Positions 8,328-17,641 of a DNA stretch of 64,000 nucleotides are shown here, in pieces. Every line of letters starts with the position of its first letter. Positions within the stretch are counted from its first letter, which is position 1. Below the pieces are notes generated by a model. The model did not search any database. It saw only the letters and a program-made list of their open reading frames with translations, and was not told the DNA's origin. The translations under genes were made by a program, and so were the position numbers. Source of the DNA: Lutimaribacter degradans (lineage in GTDB: Bacteria > Pseudomonadota > Alphaproteobacteria > Rhodobacterales > Rhodobacteraceae); NCBI RefSeq assembly GCF_023703375.1, contig NZ_JAMQGO010000006.1, forward strand, positions 1 to 64,000, in the 5' to 3' direction.

Positions 8328-9917
8328 GTGGAACACGATTACATCATCGTTGGAGCAGGCAGCGCGGGCTGCGTTCTGGCCAAACGCCTGACGGATGCCG
8401 GCCATTCTGTGCTGCTGCTGGAGGCGGGGGGCAAGGACAGTTACCACTGGGTGCATGTTCCGATGGGGTATTTGTACTGCATCGGCAACCCGCGCACCGA
8501 CTGGTGTTTCCGCACGGTGGACGAGCCCGGTTTGAATGGGCGCTCCTTGCTGTATCCGCGGGGCAAGGTTTTGGGCGGCTGTTCGTCGATCAACGGCATG
8601 TTGTATCTGCGCGGGCAGGCGGCCGATTATGACGGCTGGCGCCAGTCGGGCCTGCCCGGCTGGGGATGGGATGACGTGCTGCCCTATTTCAAGCGCTCCG
8701 AAGATTACGTGGATGGCCCCAGCGACATGCACGGCGCGGGCGGCGAATGGCGGGTGGAAAACCAACGCCTGCACTGGGATGTGCTGGACGATTGGAAAGC
8801 CGCGGCAGCCGGTTGGGGTCTGCCCGAGGTCGGGGATTTTAATACCGGCAACAACGAGGGTGTGGGATATTTCAAGGTGAACCAGCGATCTGGCTGGCGG
8901 ATGAACACGGCAAAGGCGTTTTTGCGCACCGCGACTGGCGACAGTCTGCGCGTGTTGACCCGGGCGCATACCCGGCGGGTGATCCTGCGCGACGGCCGCG
9001 CCATCGGGGTTGAGTATGAACGCGGTGGAATGGTGCAGCGCGCTACCGCCCGAGCCGAGGTGATTTTGAGCGCGGGGGCACTGGGCAGCCCGCAGATCCT
9101 GCAACTGTCCGGCATCGGCCCCGGTGACGTGCTGCAACGCCACGGCATCGACGTGGCCGCCGATCTGCCGGGCATCGGGGCCAATCTGCAAGACCACCTG
9201 CAACTGCGCTGTGCTTGGCGCCTGACCGGCGCGCGCACGTTGAACACCATCGCCAACAGCCTGTGGGGCAAGGCGATGATCGGGTTGGAATACGCGCTGA
9301 AACGGTCAGGCCCGATGTCGATGGCGCCAAGCCAGCTTGGCGCTTTCAGCCGCTCGCGTCCCGACTTGGAAACACCCGATCTGGAATATCATGTGCAGCC
9401 CTTGTCGCTGGACGCGTTCGGCCAGCCGTTGCACGATTTTCCGGCGTTGACCGCCAGTGTCTGCAACCTGCGCCCCGAAAGCCGCGGCAGCGTGGAAGTT
9501 GCCAGCCCGAACCCGCATGATGCGCCGCGCATCGCGCCCAACTACCTTTCTACCGAAGGCGACAAACAGGTGGCCGTGGCAGCGATACGACAGGCCCGTG
9601 CGATCATGGCGCAACCCGCGATGCAGAAATACCAGCCCCAAGAGATCATGCCCGGTATCGACAGCGACGACGAGGGCGATCTGTTGCGTGCCGCGGGCGA
9701 CGTGGGCACCACCATTTTCCACCCGGTTGGCACCGTGCGCATGGGCGCCGACGACGCGGCCCCGCTTGACGGGCAATTGCGGATGCGGGGTGTTGCCGGC
9801 TTGCGCGTGGTCGATGCCAGCGTGATGCCCAGCATCACCAGCGGAAACACCAACTCGCCCACTATCATGATCGCCGAGAAAGCGGCTGACATGATCCTGG
9901 GGCGTGGGGCGGCGTAA
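8328..9917 (+). CDS. GMC-family FAD oxidoreductase (choline/alcohol dehydrogenase-like)
   Basis: A 529-residue glucose-methanol-choline oxidoreductase. FAD-binding GAGSAG is at 9-14; GMC signature 1 (GKVLGGCSSINGMLYLRG) and signature 2 (SAGALGSPQILQLSGIG) are intact. The C-terminus has the catalytic HPVGTVRMG histidine and the NSPTIM block. It oxidises an unknown alcohol; choline dehydrogenase is the nearest well-known relative, but no betaine-aldehyde dehydrogenase or BetI is next to it. The GTG start has GGGAGGG six bases upstream. The 202-bp stretch after the gene holds no convincing gene. Confidence 0.88.
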   Translation: MEHDYIIVGAGSAGCVLAKRLTDAGHSVLLLEAGGKDSYHWVHVPMGYLYCIGNPRTDWCFRTVDEPGLNGRSLLYPRGKVLGGCSSINGMLYLRGQAADYDGWRQSGLPGWGWDDVLPYFKRSEDYVDGPSDMHGAGGEWRVENQRLHWDVLDDWKAAAAGWGLPEVGDFNTGNNEGVGYFKVNQRSGWRMNTAKAFLRTATGDSLRVLTRAHTRRVILRDGRAIGVEYERGGMVQRATARAEVILSAGALGSPQILQLSGIGPGDVLQRHGIDVAADLPGIGANLQDHLQLRCAWRLTGARTLNTIANSLWGKAMIGLEYALKRSGPMSMAPSQLGAFSRSRPDLETPDLEYHVQPLSLDAFGQPLHDFPALTASVCNLRPESRGSVEVASPNPHDAPRIAPNYLSTEGDKQVAVAAIRQARAIMAQPAMQKYQPQEIMPGIDSDDEGDLLRAAGDVGTTIFHPVGTVRMGADDAAPLDGQLRMRGVAGLRVVDASVMPSITSGNTNSPTIMIAEKAADMILGRGAA

Positions 9918-10122
9918 TGCCCGGCGCGGCCGTGTGGTGTTCGCATCGCTTGGCAGTTTCCGCCCGGCGGGGTGTTCGTGGCAAGTATGGCAGGGCATCG
10001 GTTTCTTCGGCGATGCTGAGCCGGCGGTCCATCCGCCCTCTCGAAGGCGCGCACATTCTTGTGCAAGACAGGGCCTTGTATGATGCCATTCCCCATACCC
10101 TGCCACGGCACGGGGGCGGGTG

Positions 10123-10746
10123 ATGCTGGCGACACTCGCCGGTATGGAACCCGCAACCATCGCCGCATTCCTGTTGGCGGGGGTCGTGTTGAACCTGACG
10201 CCGGGGGCGGACGTGATGTTTGCCGTGGCCAGCGGGGCCCAGGGGGGGCCGCGGGCGGGGCTGGCGGCGGCTCTGGGCGTGGCGCTTGGCTCGGTCCTGC
10301 ATGTAAGCCTGGCCGTGCTGGGCGTTTCGGCGGCGCTGCTGGCCATTCCGGGCGCGCATGATGCGATCCGGTACCTGGGTGCGGCCTATCTGGCGTGGCT
10401 GGCAGTCAAGGCGTGGCGCACGCCGCTGCCCGACCCCCGAAAGGGCGCGACACGGGCGGGCGGGGCCGTGTGGCGTGGGTTCGTGACAAACGCACTGAAC
10501 CCCAAGGTGGCGCTGTTCATCATGGCGTTCCTGCCGCAATTCACCGATCCGGCACTGGGGCCGGTGGGGCCGCAAATGGCGGCGCTTGGGCTGCTTTTCG
10601 TCATGACCGGCCTGATGATTACCGGCGCCTATGGCATGGCGGCGGGCTGGCTGGGGCGCGCGCTGGGACGTGCATCGGGGGTAATGGGGAAAGTGTCTTC
10701 GGTGATTTTCGCGGCACTGGCCGCGCGTATCCTGGCCGAGGGGTAA
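10123..10746 (+). CDS. LysE/RhtB-family amino-acid exporter
   Basis: A membrane protein of about 207 residues with six predicted helices. It has the LysE/RhtB N-terminal pattern VVLNLTPGADVMFAVASG and the second-repeat GFVTNALNPKVALFIMAFLPQF. Family members export lysine, homoserine, threonine or related metabolites across the inner membrane. The start could be the ATG used, the GTG one codon earlier, or MEPATIA seven codons later. A perfect hairpin lies immediately after the stop, shared with the convergent reductase gene. Confidence 0.88.
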   Translation: MLATLAGMEPATIAAFLLAGVVLNLTPGADVMFAVASGAQGGPRAGLAAALGVALGSVLHVSLAVLGVSAALLAIPGAHDAIRYLGAAYLAWLAVKAWRTPLPDPRKGATRAGGAVWRGFVTNALNPKVALFIMAFLPQFTDPALGPVGPQMAALGLLFVMTGLMITGAYGMAAGWLGRALGRASGVMGKVSSVIFAALAARILAEG

Positions 10747-10767
10747 GGGTGGGCAAGCTGCCCACCC
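10747..10767. terminator. Hairpin between convergent lysE and MDR genes
   Basis: GGGTGGGCA and TGCCCACCC form a perfect 9-bp stem with a 3-base loop. No T-run follows on either strand. It sits in the 33-bp gap between convergent stops. Confidence 0.45.
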
Positions 10768-10779
10768 CGGAAAGGCGCA

Positions 10780-11820
10780 TCAGATCACCTTGACGACCTG
10801 CTTGCCTTTGTTCTTGCCTTCAAGCATTCCCCTGAACGCGCGCGGTGCGTTTTCCAGCCCTTCGGCGATATCCTCGACGAATTTCAACTGGCCGCTTGCC
10901 ACCATCGGTCCGACTTCGCGCATGAAATCGGCGAAGCGGTCGAAATGATCCGAGATGATGAAGCCGTGCACATGCAGCCTGTTCACAAGGATCATGCGCC
11001 ACAGCTTGGGCAACTGATCCTTGTCACCGCCCGCATTGGCGCCCAGGGCGCCGGCGTTGTACCAGCTGATCATGCCGCATACGGGTATGCGGCCGCCCAC
11101 GTTCATCAGGGGCAAGACCCCTTCCAGCACCTTGCCGGCGACGTTCTCGAAATAGATGTCGATGCCCTTGGGGCAGGCCTCGGCCAGCGCGGCCCGCATT
11201 TCGGCGCCGTCTGCGTAGGCGCGGTGATCCAGGCATTCGTCGAAGCCGAAGGTTTCCACCGCCATCTTGCATTTTTCCGGGCCGCCAGCCACGCCGACAA
11301 CCCGGCAACCGCGGGCCTTGGCAATCTGCCCGACCATCGAGCCGACGGGCCCGGTAGCGGCGGCCACCACAACGGTTTCGCCCTCCTTTGGCTGGCCATA
11401 CTCGGTCAGTCCGAACCACCCGGTAAAGCCGGGCATTCCCAAAACGCCCAGCGACGCGGTGATCGGCCCGTGCGCGGGATCGATCTTGCGCAGCACGTCG
11501 CCCGGCTGGATGCCGTGCGTGGCCCAGCCGAACATGCCAAAGGCAAAATCGCCTGGCTTGAAGTTGGGGTGGTTCGACGCGATCACCTCGCCGACGGCGC
11601 CACCCTCCATCGTGCCATCCAGGGGCACCGGCGTCGCATAGGATTTCGCGTCGTCCATGCGGCCCCGCATATACGGGTCGAGCGACATGTAATGCACGCG
11701 CACCAACACCTCGCCTTCGCCCGGTTCGGGCGCAGGGCTTTCCTCAAGGCGGAAATCGTCGTCAACGGGCGCGCCGGTGGGGCGGCGGGCCAGGACGATG
11801 CGTTTCATGGTCTCGGTCAT
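10780..11820 (-). CDS. NADP-dependent MDR-family oxidoreductase (curcumin reductase/CurA-like)
   Basis: A 346-residue zinc-independent medium-chain reductase. The N-terminus has YMSLDPYMRGRM, the leukotriene B4/prostaglandin reductase-type motif, and AAATGPVGSMVGQIAK is the nucleotide-binding loop. There are no zinc-binding cysteines, so it is an enone/double-bond reductase rather than an alcohol dehydrogenase. It could reduce 2-enoyl or 2-enone intermediates. It is the last gene of a long minus-strand acyl-CoA cluster, 20 bp after a thioesterase gene. The chosen ATG follows AAAGGGAG; eight further upstream codons are open. Confidence 0.85.
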   Translation of the reverse strand: MTETMKRIVLARRPTGAPVDDDFRLEESPAPEPGEGEVLVRVHYMSLDPYMRGRMDDAKSYATPVPLDGTMEGGAVGEVIASNHPNFKPGDFAFGMFGWATHGIQPGDVLRKIDPAHGPITASLGVLGMPGFTGWFGLTEYGQPKEGETVVVAAATGPVGSMVGQIAKARGCRVVGVAGGPEKCKMAVETFGFDECLDHRAYADGAEMRAALAEACPKGIDIYFENVAGKVLEGVLPLMNVGGRIPVCGMISWYNAGALGANAGGDKDQLPKLWRMILVNRLHVHGFIISDHFDRFADFMREVGPMVASGQLKFVEDIAEGLENAPRAFRGMLEGKNKGKQVVKVI

Positions 11821-11840
11821 TTGGTAAACTCCCTTTGTTG

Positions 11841-12254
11841 TCATTCACGGCTGCGATAACGAAACACGCCCGTGGATGTGGCGATCAATTCGCCGGTATT
11901 GTCGGTCAGCTGCGCGCGGGCGAAAAAGGTCTTGCGCCCACCGCCCGTCTTGAAACCTTCCGCGATAAGTCGGTCGCCCCCGGTCTGCGCCAGGAAATTG
12001 GTGGTCATCGACAGGGTCACCGCATGTTGTGGCGCGTCAGGGTCGCCCGTGAAACACCCGCTCAGTCCCATCACCGTGTCCAGCATCATGGCCTGCACGC
12101 CGCCATGAACGATGCCTGAGCGGTTGCCGAGATACGATGCAATGGGCAGGTCGTAACGCGCGTAGCCGTCGCGCCAATCCACCATTTCAAACCCCATATG
12201 CGCCTGCAACGGGTATGGGTCTTCCTTGAGCCGCGGGTCCATCTTTTCAGACAC
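11841..12254 (-). CDS. PaaI-family hotdog thioesterase
   Basis: A 137-residue single-hotdog protein of PaaI type. Residues around GIVHGGVQAMMLDTVMG include the conserved HGG and the acidic catalytic residue on the central helix, and the C-terminus (ATSTGVFRYR) matches the family. It should hydrolyse acyl-CoA thioesters in the cytoplasm, perhaps freeing CoA from stalled intermediates. It overlaps the phosphotransferase gene by 8 bp, showing translational coupling inside the catabolic cluster. Confidence 0.85.
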   Translation of the reverse strand: MSEKMDPRLKEDPYPLQAHMGFEMVDWRDGYARYDLPIASYLGNRSGIVHGGVQAMMLDTVMGLSGCFTGDPDAPQHAVTLSMTTNFLAQTGGDRLIAEGFKTGGGRKTFFARAQLTDNTGELIATSTGVFRYRSRE

Positions 12255-13281
12255 TCCTTGCCGCTTTCAATCCGCCCTCGGCAAAAAGCGGCACGAAACC
12301 GCCCAAACGGATGGCCCGTTCGGGGTTCGAGGCGTTGCCATCAAGCGCACGTTTCAGAACCCCCTGCAGGATCGCACCCATGCGGAAATAGTTGAACGCC
12401 AGGTAGAAACCGAACCGGTCAATGCCGGCGATGCCACGCCGCGCGCAATAGGCGTCGATGAATTCCTGATCGCTCATCAGCCCTAGTGCAGCACGGTCGA
12501 CGCCGGCCAGCCCGCGCCCCTCGTTGCCGGGCGGCATGCCCCATTGCATGATCACCGCGCCCAGGTCGGCATAGGGGTGGCCGGTTGTCGACAGCTCCCA
12601 ATCCAGCATGGCAACACAACGCGGCCCGTCATGCGCGAACAGCATGTTGTCGATGCGAAAATCGCCATGCACCAGCGTGCGCTGCCCGTCATCTTCGGGC
12701 ATGTGCGTTTCCAGCCAGGCGATCAGCTCTTCCATCTGCGGAATCGCCTCGGTCTCGGACGCGCGGTATTGCTTGGTCCAGCGGCCGATCTGGCGGGCGT
12801 AATAATTGCCCTCGGGGCCGTAATCATCCAGCCCGGTCGCCACCAGGTCGGTATCGTGGATGGCTGCCAGAACACGGTTCATCTCGTCCATCACAGGGCG
12901 GCGATCGTCATGGGGCAATTCGGGCAGGCGTGGGTCGTCGAAATGCCGGCCATCGACATGATCCATCACGTAGAACATCGAGCCGATCACGCTGTCATCG
13001 TCGCAAAGAACGCGCATACGGGCGACGGGTACATCGGTGTTCGCCAAGGCGCTCTGAACGCGAAACTCGCGGTCGACAGCATGGGCCGACTTGAGCAATT
13101 GACCGGGCGGCTTGCGCCGCAACACGTAATTTGCCCTGGGCGTTTCAAGCAGGAAGGTCGGGTTCGACTGACCGCCGGCGAATTTCTGCGCCTTAACCGG
13201 GCCTTCGAAATCTTCCATGTGCTCCGCCAGCCATCTTGCGACGGCCTCTTCATCCAGGTGTGCGGCAGCGTTGCCGGTCAT
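12247..13281 (-). CDS. APH-family phosphotransferase, ACAD10/11-kinase- and LvaA-like
   Basis: A 344-residue aminoglycoside-phosphotransferase-fold kinase. NYVLRRKP (51-58) carries the ATP lysine, HGDFRIDN (205-212) is the catalytic loop with D207 and N212, and DWELSTTGHPYADLG starting at 227 is the metal-binding DxE/D segment. This wording is that of the kinase domain fused to acyl-CoA dehydrogenase in ACAD10/11 and of LvaA, which phosphorylates 4-hydroxyacyl-CoA. Lying among acyl-CoA genes rather than resistance genes, it is very unlikely to act on antibiotics. The substrate is inferred. Confidence 0.82.
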   Translation of the reverse strand: MTGNAAAHLDEEAVARWLAEHMEDFEGPVKAQKFAGGQSNPTFLLETPRANYVLRRKPPGQLLKSAHAVDREFRVQSALANTDVPVARMRVLCDDDSVIGSMFYVMDHVDGRHFDDPRLPELPHDDRRPVMDEMNRVLAAIHDTDLVATGLDDYGPEGNYYARQIGRWTKQYRASETEAIPQMEELIAWLETHMPEDDGQRTLVHGDFRIDNMLFAHDGPRCVAMLDWELSTTGHPYADLGAVIMQWGMPPGNEGRGLAGVDRAALGLMSDQEFIDAYCARRGIAGIDRFGFYLAFNYFRMGAILQGVLKRALDGNASNPERAIRLGGFVPLFAEGGLKAARSV

Positions 13282-13294
13282 GCGCGTCCCTCCG

Positions 13295-13963
13295 TCAGCT
13301 ATATGTCAGCAGCTCTTGCGCGTTGGCTGCATTGATATGCGGGGTTTCGTTGAAGCCGTGAAAGTAGAAGGCGCCGCGCCGCGAGTAAACAAAGCGCGTG
13401 ACGCCGCAGTTGCGGGTCTGCAGTTGCAGTTCGATCTGTCGCGCGGGCGGTGTTTCCAGCGCAGCCGCAACAAGTTGCCCGATCGGCCCGCCCGAACTGA
13501 CGGCCAGCACCTGATCGGCGTCGGGTTTCAGCATGGTCTGGCGGGCCTCTTCTACCCGCGCCACGAATGCGCCCCAGCTTTCGGGCGGGTTCTCGATCTC
13601 GTCCCGCTGCCAGGCCAGCACGGTTTCGCGCAGGGTACGGAAATGTGTCTTGCGGTCAGTATGCATGTTTTCCGGGCCCGGCGCATCGTGAAACCTGGCG
13701 TTCAGAAGCGCCGTAAAGTCGAACTCGTTCAAGCCGGGATGAATCTCGGGCGCCGCCGTCATGCCGAGGCCCGCCAGCACGCCTTCCAACGTTTCGCGGT
13801 GCCGGGTCATGCTGCCGATCACGACCGCGTCAGGGCGCAGGCCCTGGGCCGCCAAGGCCTTGCCCAGGGCGCGCGACTGGCGGTGGCCCAGGTCGGACAA
13901 CTGGTCGTAATTGGCCGCGCCGAAACTGGCCTGCGCATGGCGTATGACGATCAGTTCAGCCAT
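13295..13963 (-). CDS. Histidine phosphatase-family protein (phosphoglycerate mutase-like)
   Basis: A 222-residue member of the histidine phosphatase superfamily. The N-terminal RHAQ motif (8-11) contains the phospho-accepting histidine. SDLGHRQSRALG follows, and the second catalytic histidine would be in the usual C-terminal position; in its place I read VSSGGPIGQL, where typical members have a histidine (SHGG). The second histidine may therefore be replaced by serine, which could reduce or change activity. It overlaps the nitronate monooxygenase gene by 8 bp and precedes the kinase gene by 13 bp. Confidence 0.75.
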   Translation of the reverse strand: MAELIVIRHAQASFGAANYDQLSDLGHRQSRALGKALAAQGLRPDAVVIGSMTRHRETLEGVLAGLGMTAAPEIHPGLNEFDFTALLNARFHDAPGPENMHTDRKTHFRTLRETVLAWQRDEIENPPESWGAFVARVEEARQTMLKPDADQVLAVSSGGPIGQLVAAALETPPARQIELQLQTRNCGVTRFVYSRRGAFYFHGFNETPHINAANAQELLTYS

Positions 13964-14936
13964 TCAACAGCCTGCGCATCTCGTCCTTGGCTTCGGCGTA
14001 TTGCGTGGCGAGCGTGTCGACCAATTGGGCCGCTGGCTGCACTTTCTTGATCGCGCCGATGCCTTGGCCCGACCCCCAGATTTCCTTCCAGCTCTTGGGT
14101 TTCTCGCGGTCGTCGCCGAAGTTCATCGTGCTGGGGTTGGCCTCGGGCAGGTTGTCGGGGTCCATGCCGGCCCGCGCGATCGAGGGTTTGAGGTAGTTGC
14201 CCCAGACGCCCGTGAAAAGCGAGGAATAGACGATATCCTCGGCCCCGTGCTCGGCGATCATCTGCTTGTAATCGGGCACGGCGTTGGCCTCGTCGGTGGC
14301 GATGAACGGGCTGCCGATATAGGCAAGGTCGGCGCCCATGGCCTGCGCCGCCAGGATCGAGCGGCCATTGGCGATGGCGCCCGACAGCAGCAAGGGGCCA
14401 TCGAACCATTCGCGGATTTCGCTGACCAGTGCCATCGGCGATTGCGCGCCGGCATGTCCGCCGGCACCCGCGGCGACGGCAATCAGGCCATCGGCGCCCT
14501 TCTCGATCGCCTTGTGGGCAAATCGGTTGTTGATGATGTCATGCAGGGTAATGCCGCCACAATCATGCGCGGCCTCGTTCACCTCGACCCGCGCGCCAAG
14601 GCTGGTGATCCAGATCGGCACTTTCCACTTGTGGCAAATCTCGAGGTCGCGCTCCAGGCGGCTGTTGGAGCGATGCACGATCTGGTTCACGGCAAAGGGC
14701 GCGGCCGGGGTGTCGGGGTTGTCCTGGTTGTGGCGGTCCAGTTCCTCGGTGATGCGTTTCAGCCATGCCTCTAGCATCACCGGGTCACCGTCCTTTTCGC
14801 GCGCGTTAAGCGCGGGGAAAGAGCCGACGATTCCCGCCTTGCATTGCGCGATCACAAGGTCGGGGTTCGAGATGATGAACAGGGGCGATCCCACCACGGG
14901 GATGCGCAGGTTTTGAAGAACGGGGGGCAGGGCCAT
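13956..14936 (-). CDS. Nitronate monooxygenase-family FMN enzyme
   Basis: A 326-residue FMN-dependent TIM-barrel protein of the 2-nitropropane dioxygenase/NMO family. It has the N-terminal PVVGSPLFIISNP and the GAGGHAG loop (157-163) with the catalytic-type histidine H161, then SGAIANGRS, AQAMGADLAYIGSPF. Known members oxidise toxic alkyl nitronates such as propionate-3-nitronate; related FMN proteins are enoyl reductases. Within a fatty-acid-like cluster the physiological substrate is uncertain. A REP-like hairpin pair separates it from the upstream thiolase gene. Confidence 0.85.
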   Translation of the reverse strand: MALPPVLQNLRIPVVGSPLFIISNPDLVIAQCKAGIVGSFPALNAREKDGDPVMLEAWLKRITEELDRHNQDNPDTPAAPFAVNQIVHRSNSRLERDLEICHKWKVPIWITSLGARVEVNEAAHDCGGITLHDIINNRFAHKAIEKGADGLIAVAAGAGGHAGAQSPMALVSEIREWFDGPLLLSGAIANGRSILAAQAMGADLAYIGSPFIATDEANAVPDYKQMIAEHGAEDIVYSSLFTGVWGNYLKPSIARAGMDPDNLPEANPSTMNFGDDREKPKSWKEIWGSGQGIGAIKKVQPAAQLVDTLATQYAEAKDEMRRLLNG

Positions 14937-14960
14937 GTGCGGTATACCTTTGTTGGGTAC

Positions 14961-15015
14961 GGCCGGGCTGAAGCCCGGCCTACGGTCAGCGAAGTAGGGC
15001 GGGCTTCAGCCCGCC
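14961..15015. repeat. REP-like inverted pair of hairpins
   Basis: The arms GGCCGGGCT and AGCCCGGCC form one hairpin (14961-14980), followed by TAC. About 17 bases on, GGCGGGCT and AGCCCGCC form a second (14998-15015), preceded by GTA. Read on the minus strand, the second copy matches the first apart from one or two bases, so the two units face each other like a bacterial BIME. The pair lies in the 85-bp gap between two co-directional genes. Confidence 0.7.
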
Positions 15016-15021
15016 ATCGGG

Positions 15022-16224
15022 TTACAGAACCTCGAACAGGCCTGCTGCGCCCATGCCGCCGCCCACGCACATGGTGCAGACGACGTATTTCGCGCCTCGG
15101 CGTTTGCCCTCGATCAGGGCGTGGCCCACCATCCGTGCGCCCGACATGCCATAGGGATGACCGATGGAGATGGCCCCGCCATCTACATTGAGGATCTCGC
15201 CCGGGATGCCCAGCACGCGCTGCGATTGCAGAACCTGGCTGGCGAATGCCTCGTTCAGTTCCCACAACCCGATGTCGTCCATGCTCAAACCGTGCGCCTT
15301 GAGCAACTTCGGCACGGCATAGATCGGGCCGATGCCCATTTCGTCGGGCTCACAGCCTGCGGCCATGACGCCGATATAGCGGCCCAGCGGCTGCAGCCCG
15401 CGGCGCTCGGCCTCTTTCGCTTCCATGATGACGCTGGCCGAGGCCCCGTCGGACAACTGGCTGGCATTGCCGGCGGTGATGTATTTCCCTTCGGCCACTG
15501 TCTGGCCGTTCTTGAAGACCGGGTTCAGCGATTGCAGGTTTTCCAACTGGGTGCCGGGGCGGTTGCCCTCGTCCTTTTCCAGCGTCACCTCCTTGAACGA
15601 GATCTCCTTGGTCTCCTTGTCCATCACGCCCATTGTGGTGGTCAGCGGCACGATTTCATCGTCGAATTTGCCTGCCTCTTGCGCGGCGGCGGTGCGTTGC
15701 TGCGATTGCAGCGCATAGGCGTCCTGGTCTTCCCGGGACACGCCATACCGCTCGGCTACGATCTCGGCGGTTTCAAGCATCGACATGTACAGCGCGGGCT
15801 TGTGCTGCTTGATCCACTTGTCGGCGAGCCAGTCGGTGCGCATCTTTTCGTTCTGTACCAGGCTGATCGATTCCACCCCGCCGCCGATACAGATATCCAT
15901 GCCGTCATGGATCACCTGCTTGGCTGCCGTGGCGATGGCCATCATGCCCGACGCGCATTGACGATCCAGCGACATGCCCGCCACCGAAACCGGCAGCCCG
16001 GCGCGGATCGCGGCCTGACGACCGATGTTGCCGCCGGTGCTGCCCTGCTGAAGGGCGGCGCCGATGATGCAATCCGAGAATTCCGAGCCATCCAGCCCCG
16101 CGCGCTTGACCGCGTGCGATACGGCGTGGCCGATCAGCTCTTGCGCCGAGGTGTTGTTGAACGCTCCGCGATAGGCCTTGCCGATGGGCGTGCGGGCGGT
16201 GGAAACGATGACTGCGTCACGCAT
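15022..16224 (-). CDS. Acetyl-CoA C-acyltransferase (thiolase)
   Basis: A 400-residue thiolase. The acyl-accepting cysteine is C90 in DRQCASG, the catalytic histidine is H356 in GHPYGMSG, and the second cysteine is C386 in [10 protein letters not shown]. All three are intact. It should cleave a 3-oxoacyl-CoA to acetyl-CoA (or propionyl-CoA) plus a shortened acyl-CoA, the last step of the pathway encoded here. The start at MRDAVIV follows AAAGGA and matches thiolase N-termini; eleven further codons are open upstream. Confidence 0.93.
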   Translation of the reverse strand: MRDAVIVSTARTPIGKAYRGAFNNTSAQELIGHAVSHAVKRAGLDGSEFSDCIIGAALQQGSTGGNIGRQAAIRAGLPVSVAGMSLDRQCASGMMAIATAAKQVIHDGMDICIGGGVESISLVQNEKMRTDWLADKWIKQHKPALYMSMLETAEIVAERYGVSREDQDAYALQSQQRTAAAQEAGKFDDEIVPLTTTMGVMDKETKEISFKEVTLEKDEGNRPGTQLENLQSLNPVFKNGQTVAEGKYITAGNASQLSDGASASVIMEAKEAERRGLQPLGRYIGVMAAGCEPDEMGIGPIYAVPKLLKAHGLSMDDIGLWELNEAFASQVLQSQRVLGIPGEILNVDGGAISIGHPYGMSGARMVGHALIEGKRRGAKYVVCTMCVGGGMGAAGLFEVL

Positions 16225-16241
16225 GATGATATCCTTTGGGT

Positions 16242-17177
16242 TTACAAGTCTTCCCACGGGGCGGGCAGGCCACGGGCCTTGGCCGCCATGCGGGCGTATT
16301 TGCGGGTCTGGTTAAAGGCGCCGGGCATTTCTTCTTGGCCTTGCGGGTCGCGGATGCGCGCCATGTTGGCCATCACGCCTTCGGGGCTGAGGTCGTCGCC
16401 CTGCAAGGCGACGCCGGCGGTTTCATAGATCTTCGTTTCGGTAAAGCAGCCCGCGCCCGCGCCCATGATCATGCGGCTCGGGGCGTCTTCGGCCACCAGC
16501 GCCAGGAGGCCCGGGGTGATGGTTTCGGGCCGCAGAAGTTCCAGGGTTTCGGGCGGCAGCAGATCCTCGGTCATGCGGGTGGCGGCTGTCGGGGCCAGCA
16601 TGTTGACGCGGATATTCTTGCGCCCGCCCTCTTGCGCGAGCACGTTCATCAGGCCCAGCATCGCTGCCTTCGCCGCGCCATAGTTGGATTGGCCGAAATT
16701 GCCATAAAGCCCGCTGCCCGAGGTGGTGAATACGATACGCCCGTATTCGCGCTCGATCATGTGGCGCCACAGGGCATGGGTGCAGTTGACGCTGCCCATC
16801 AGGTGCACGTCGACCACCTTTTGAAAATCGGCCAATGACATCTTGGCAAAGGTCTTGTCGCGCAGGATGCCGGCATTGTTCACCAGGATGTCGACATGGC
16901 CGAATTCGGCCACCGCCTCGTCAACCATGGCCTGCACCTGTGCGGGGTCGGTCACGTCGGCACCGCTGACGATGGCCCGCCCGCCAGATTGCCGAATTTC
17001 GGCTACGACGGCGCGAGCGGCCTCGGAACTGGCGCCGGTGCCGTCAGTGCCCGCGCCAAGGTCATTGATCACCACCGAGGCGCCGCGTGCCGCCAGGCCC
17101 AGCGCGTGGCTGCGGCCCAGCCCCACCCCCGAGCCGGTGACAATCGCAACGCGCCCGTCAAACCTGATTTCGCTCAT
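16242..17177 (-). CDS. SDR oxidoreductase, 17-beta-HSD4 / 3-hydroxyacyl-CoA dehydrogenase-like
   Basis: A 311-residue short-chain dehydrogenase. The cofactor motif TGSGVGLG is at 14-21, [11 protein letters not shown] at 100-110, and the catalytic S153 with Y166 and K170 (SNYGAAK). NAGILRDK followed by a long C-terminal region is characteristic of the dehydrogenase unit of multifunctional enzyme 2 (HSD17B4), which makes 3-oxoacyl-CoA from D-3-hydroxyacyl-CoA. The extra 50 or so C-terminal residues relative to classical SDRs also fit. It overlaps the upstream MaoC gene by 4 bp, suggesting a coupled hydratase-dehydrogenase pair. Confidence 0.88.
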   Translation of the reverse strand: MSEIRFDGRVAIVTGSGVGLGRSHALGLAARGASVVINDLGAGTDGTGASSEAARAVVAEIRQSGGRAIVSGADVTDPAQVQAMVDEAVAEFGHVDILVNNAGILRDKTFAKMSLADFQKVVDVHLMGSVNCTHALWRHMIEREYGRIVFTTSGSGLYGNFGQSNYGAAKAAMLGLMNVLAQEGGRKNIRVNMLAPTAATRMTEDLLPPETLELLRPETITPGLLALVAEDAPSRMIMGAGAGCFTETKIYETAGVALQGDDLSPEGVMANMARIRDPQGQEEMPGAFNQTRKYARMAAKARGLPAPWEDL

Positions 17178-17638
17178 GCCTGTTCCTCCAGATAGCGTCG
17201 GCCCAACCATTCGGCCACCAGCGCGGGCTTGTCCTGCCCTTCGATTTCCACGGTCACGTCCATCACCGTTGCCACGTATCCCGGCTGGATATCCACCGAT
17301 TTCAGGTGGAACACCCCCCGAATGCGCGACCCCGCCCGCACGGGCGAGACGAACCGCACCTTCTCAAAGCCATAGTTCACACCCATCGCAACGCCCTGCA
17401 ACCGGGGCAGTTGGTAGGACATCATCGACAGCATGGACAAGGTCAGGAAGCCATGCGCGATGGTTCCGCCAAAAGGTGTCTGCGCGGCCTGCTCCGGGTC
17501 GATATGGATGAACTGCCAGTCATTCGTGCAATCGGCGAAGGCGTCAATGCGTTTCTGGTCGATTTCGACCCAGTCCGAGGTGCCGAAATGCGTGCCCTCG
17601 CGGGCACGAAGCCGCTCAAGCGTGATCTTGTCGGTCAT
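17174..17638 (-). CDS. MaoC-family enoyl-CoA hydratase
   Basis: A 154-residue single-hotdog MaoC-like dehydratase. The hydratase-2 motif is visible as ND-WQFIHID (39-47; D40 and H45 as catalytic pair) followed by FGGTIAHGFLTLS. It would hydrate 2-enoyl-CoA to a D-3-hydroxyacyl-CoA, the stereochemistry used by HSD17B4-type SDRs such as the next gene, with which it shares an ATGA overlap. Only three bases separate it from the upstream SDR stop. Confidence 0.88.
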   Translation of the reverse strand: MTDKITLERLRAREGTHFGTSDWVEIDQKRIDAFADCTNDWQFIHIDPEQAAQTPFGGTIAHGFLTLSMLSMMSYQLPRLQGVAMGVNYGFEKVRFVSPVRAGSRIRGVFHLKSVDIQPGYVATVMDVTVEIEGQDKPALVAEWLGRRYLEEQA

Positions 17639-17641
17639 GGG

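Noticed and set aside
9918..10119. Possible small genes in the gap between GMC oxidoreductase and LysE
   Set aside because: Open frames on both strands are short, without ribosome-binding sites or recognisable sequence.
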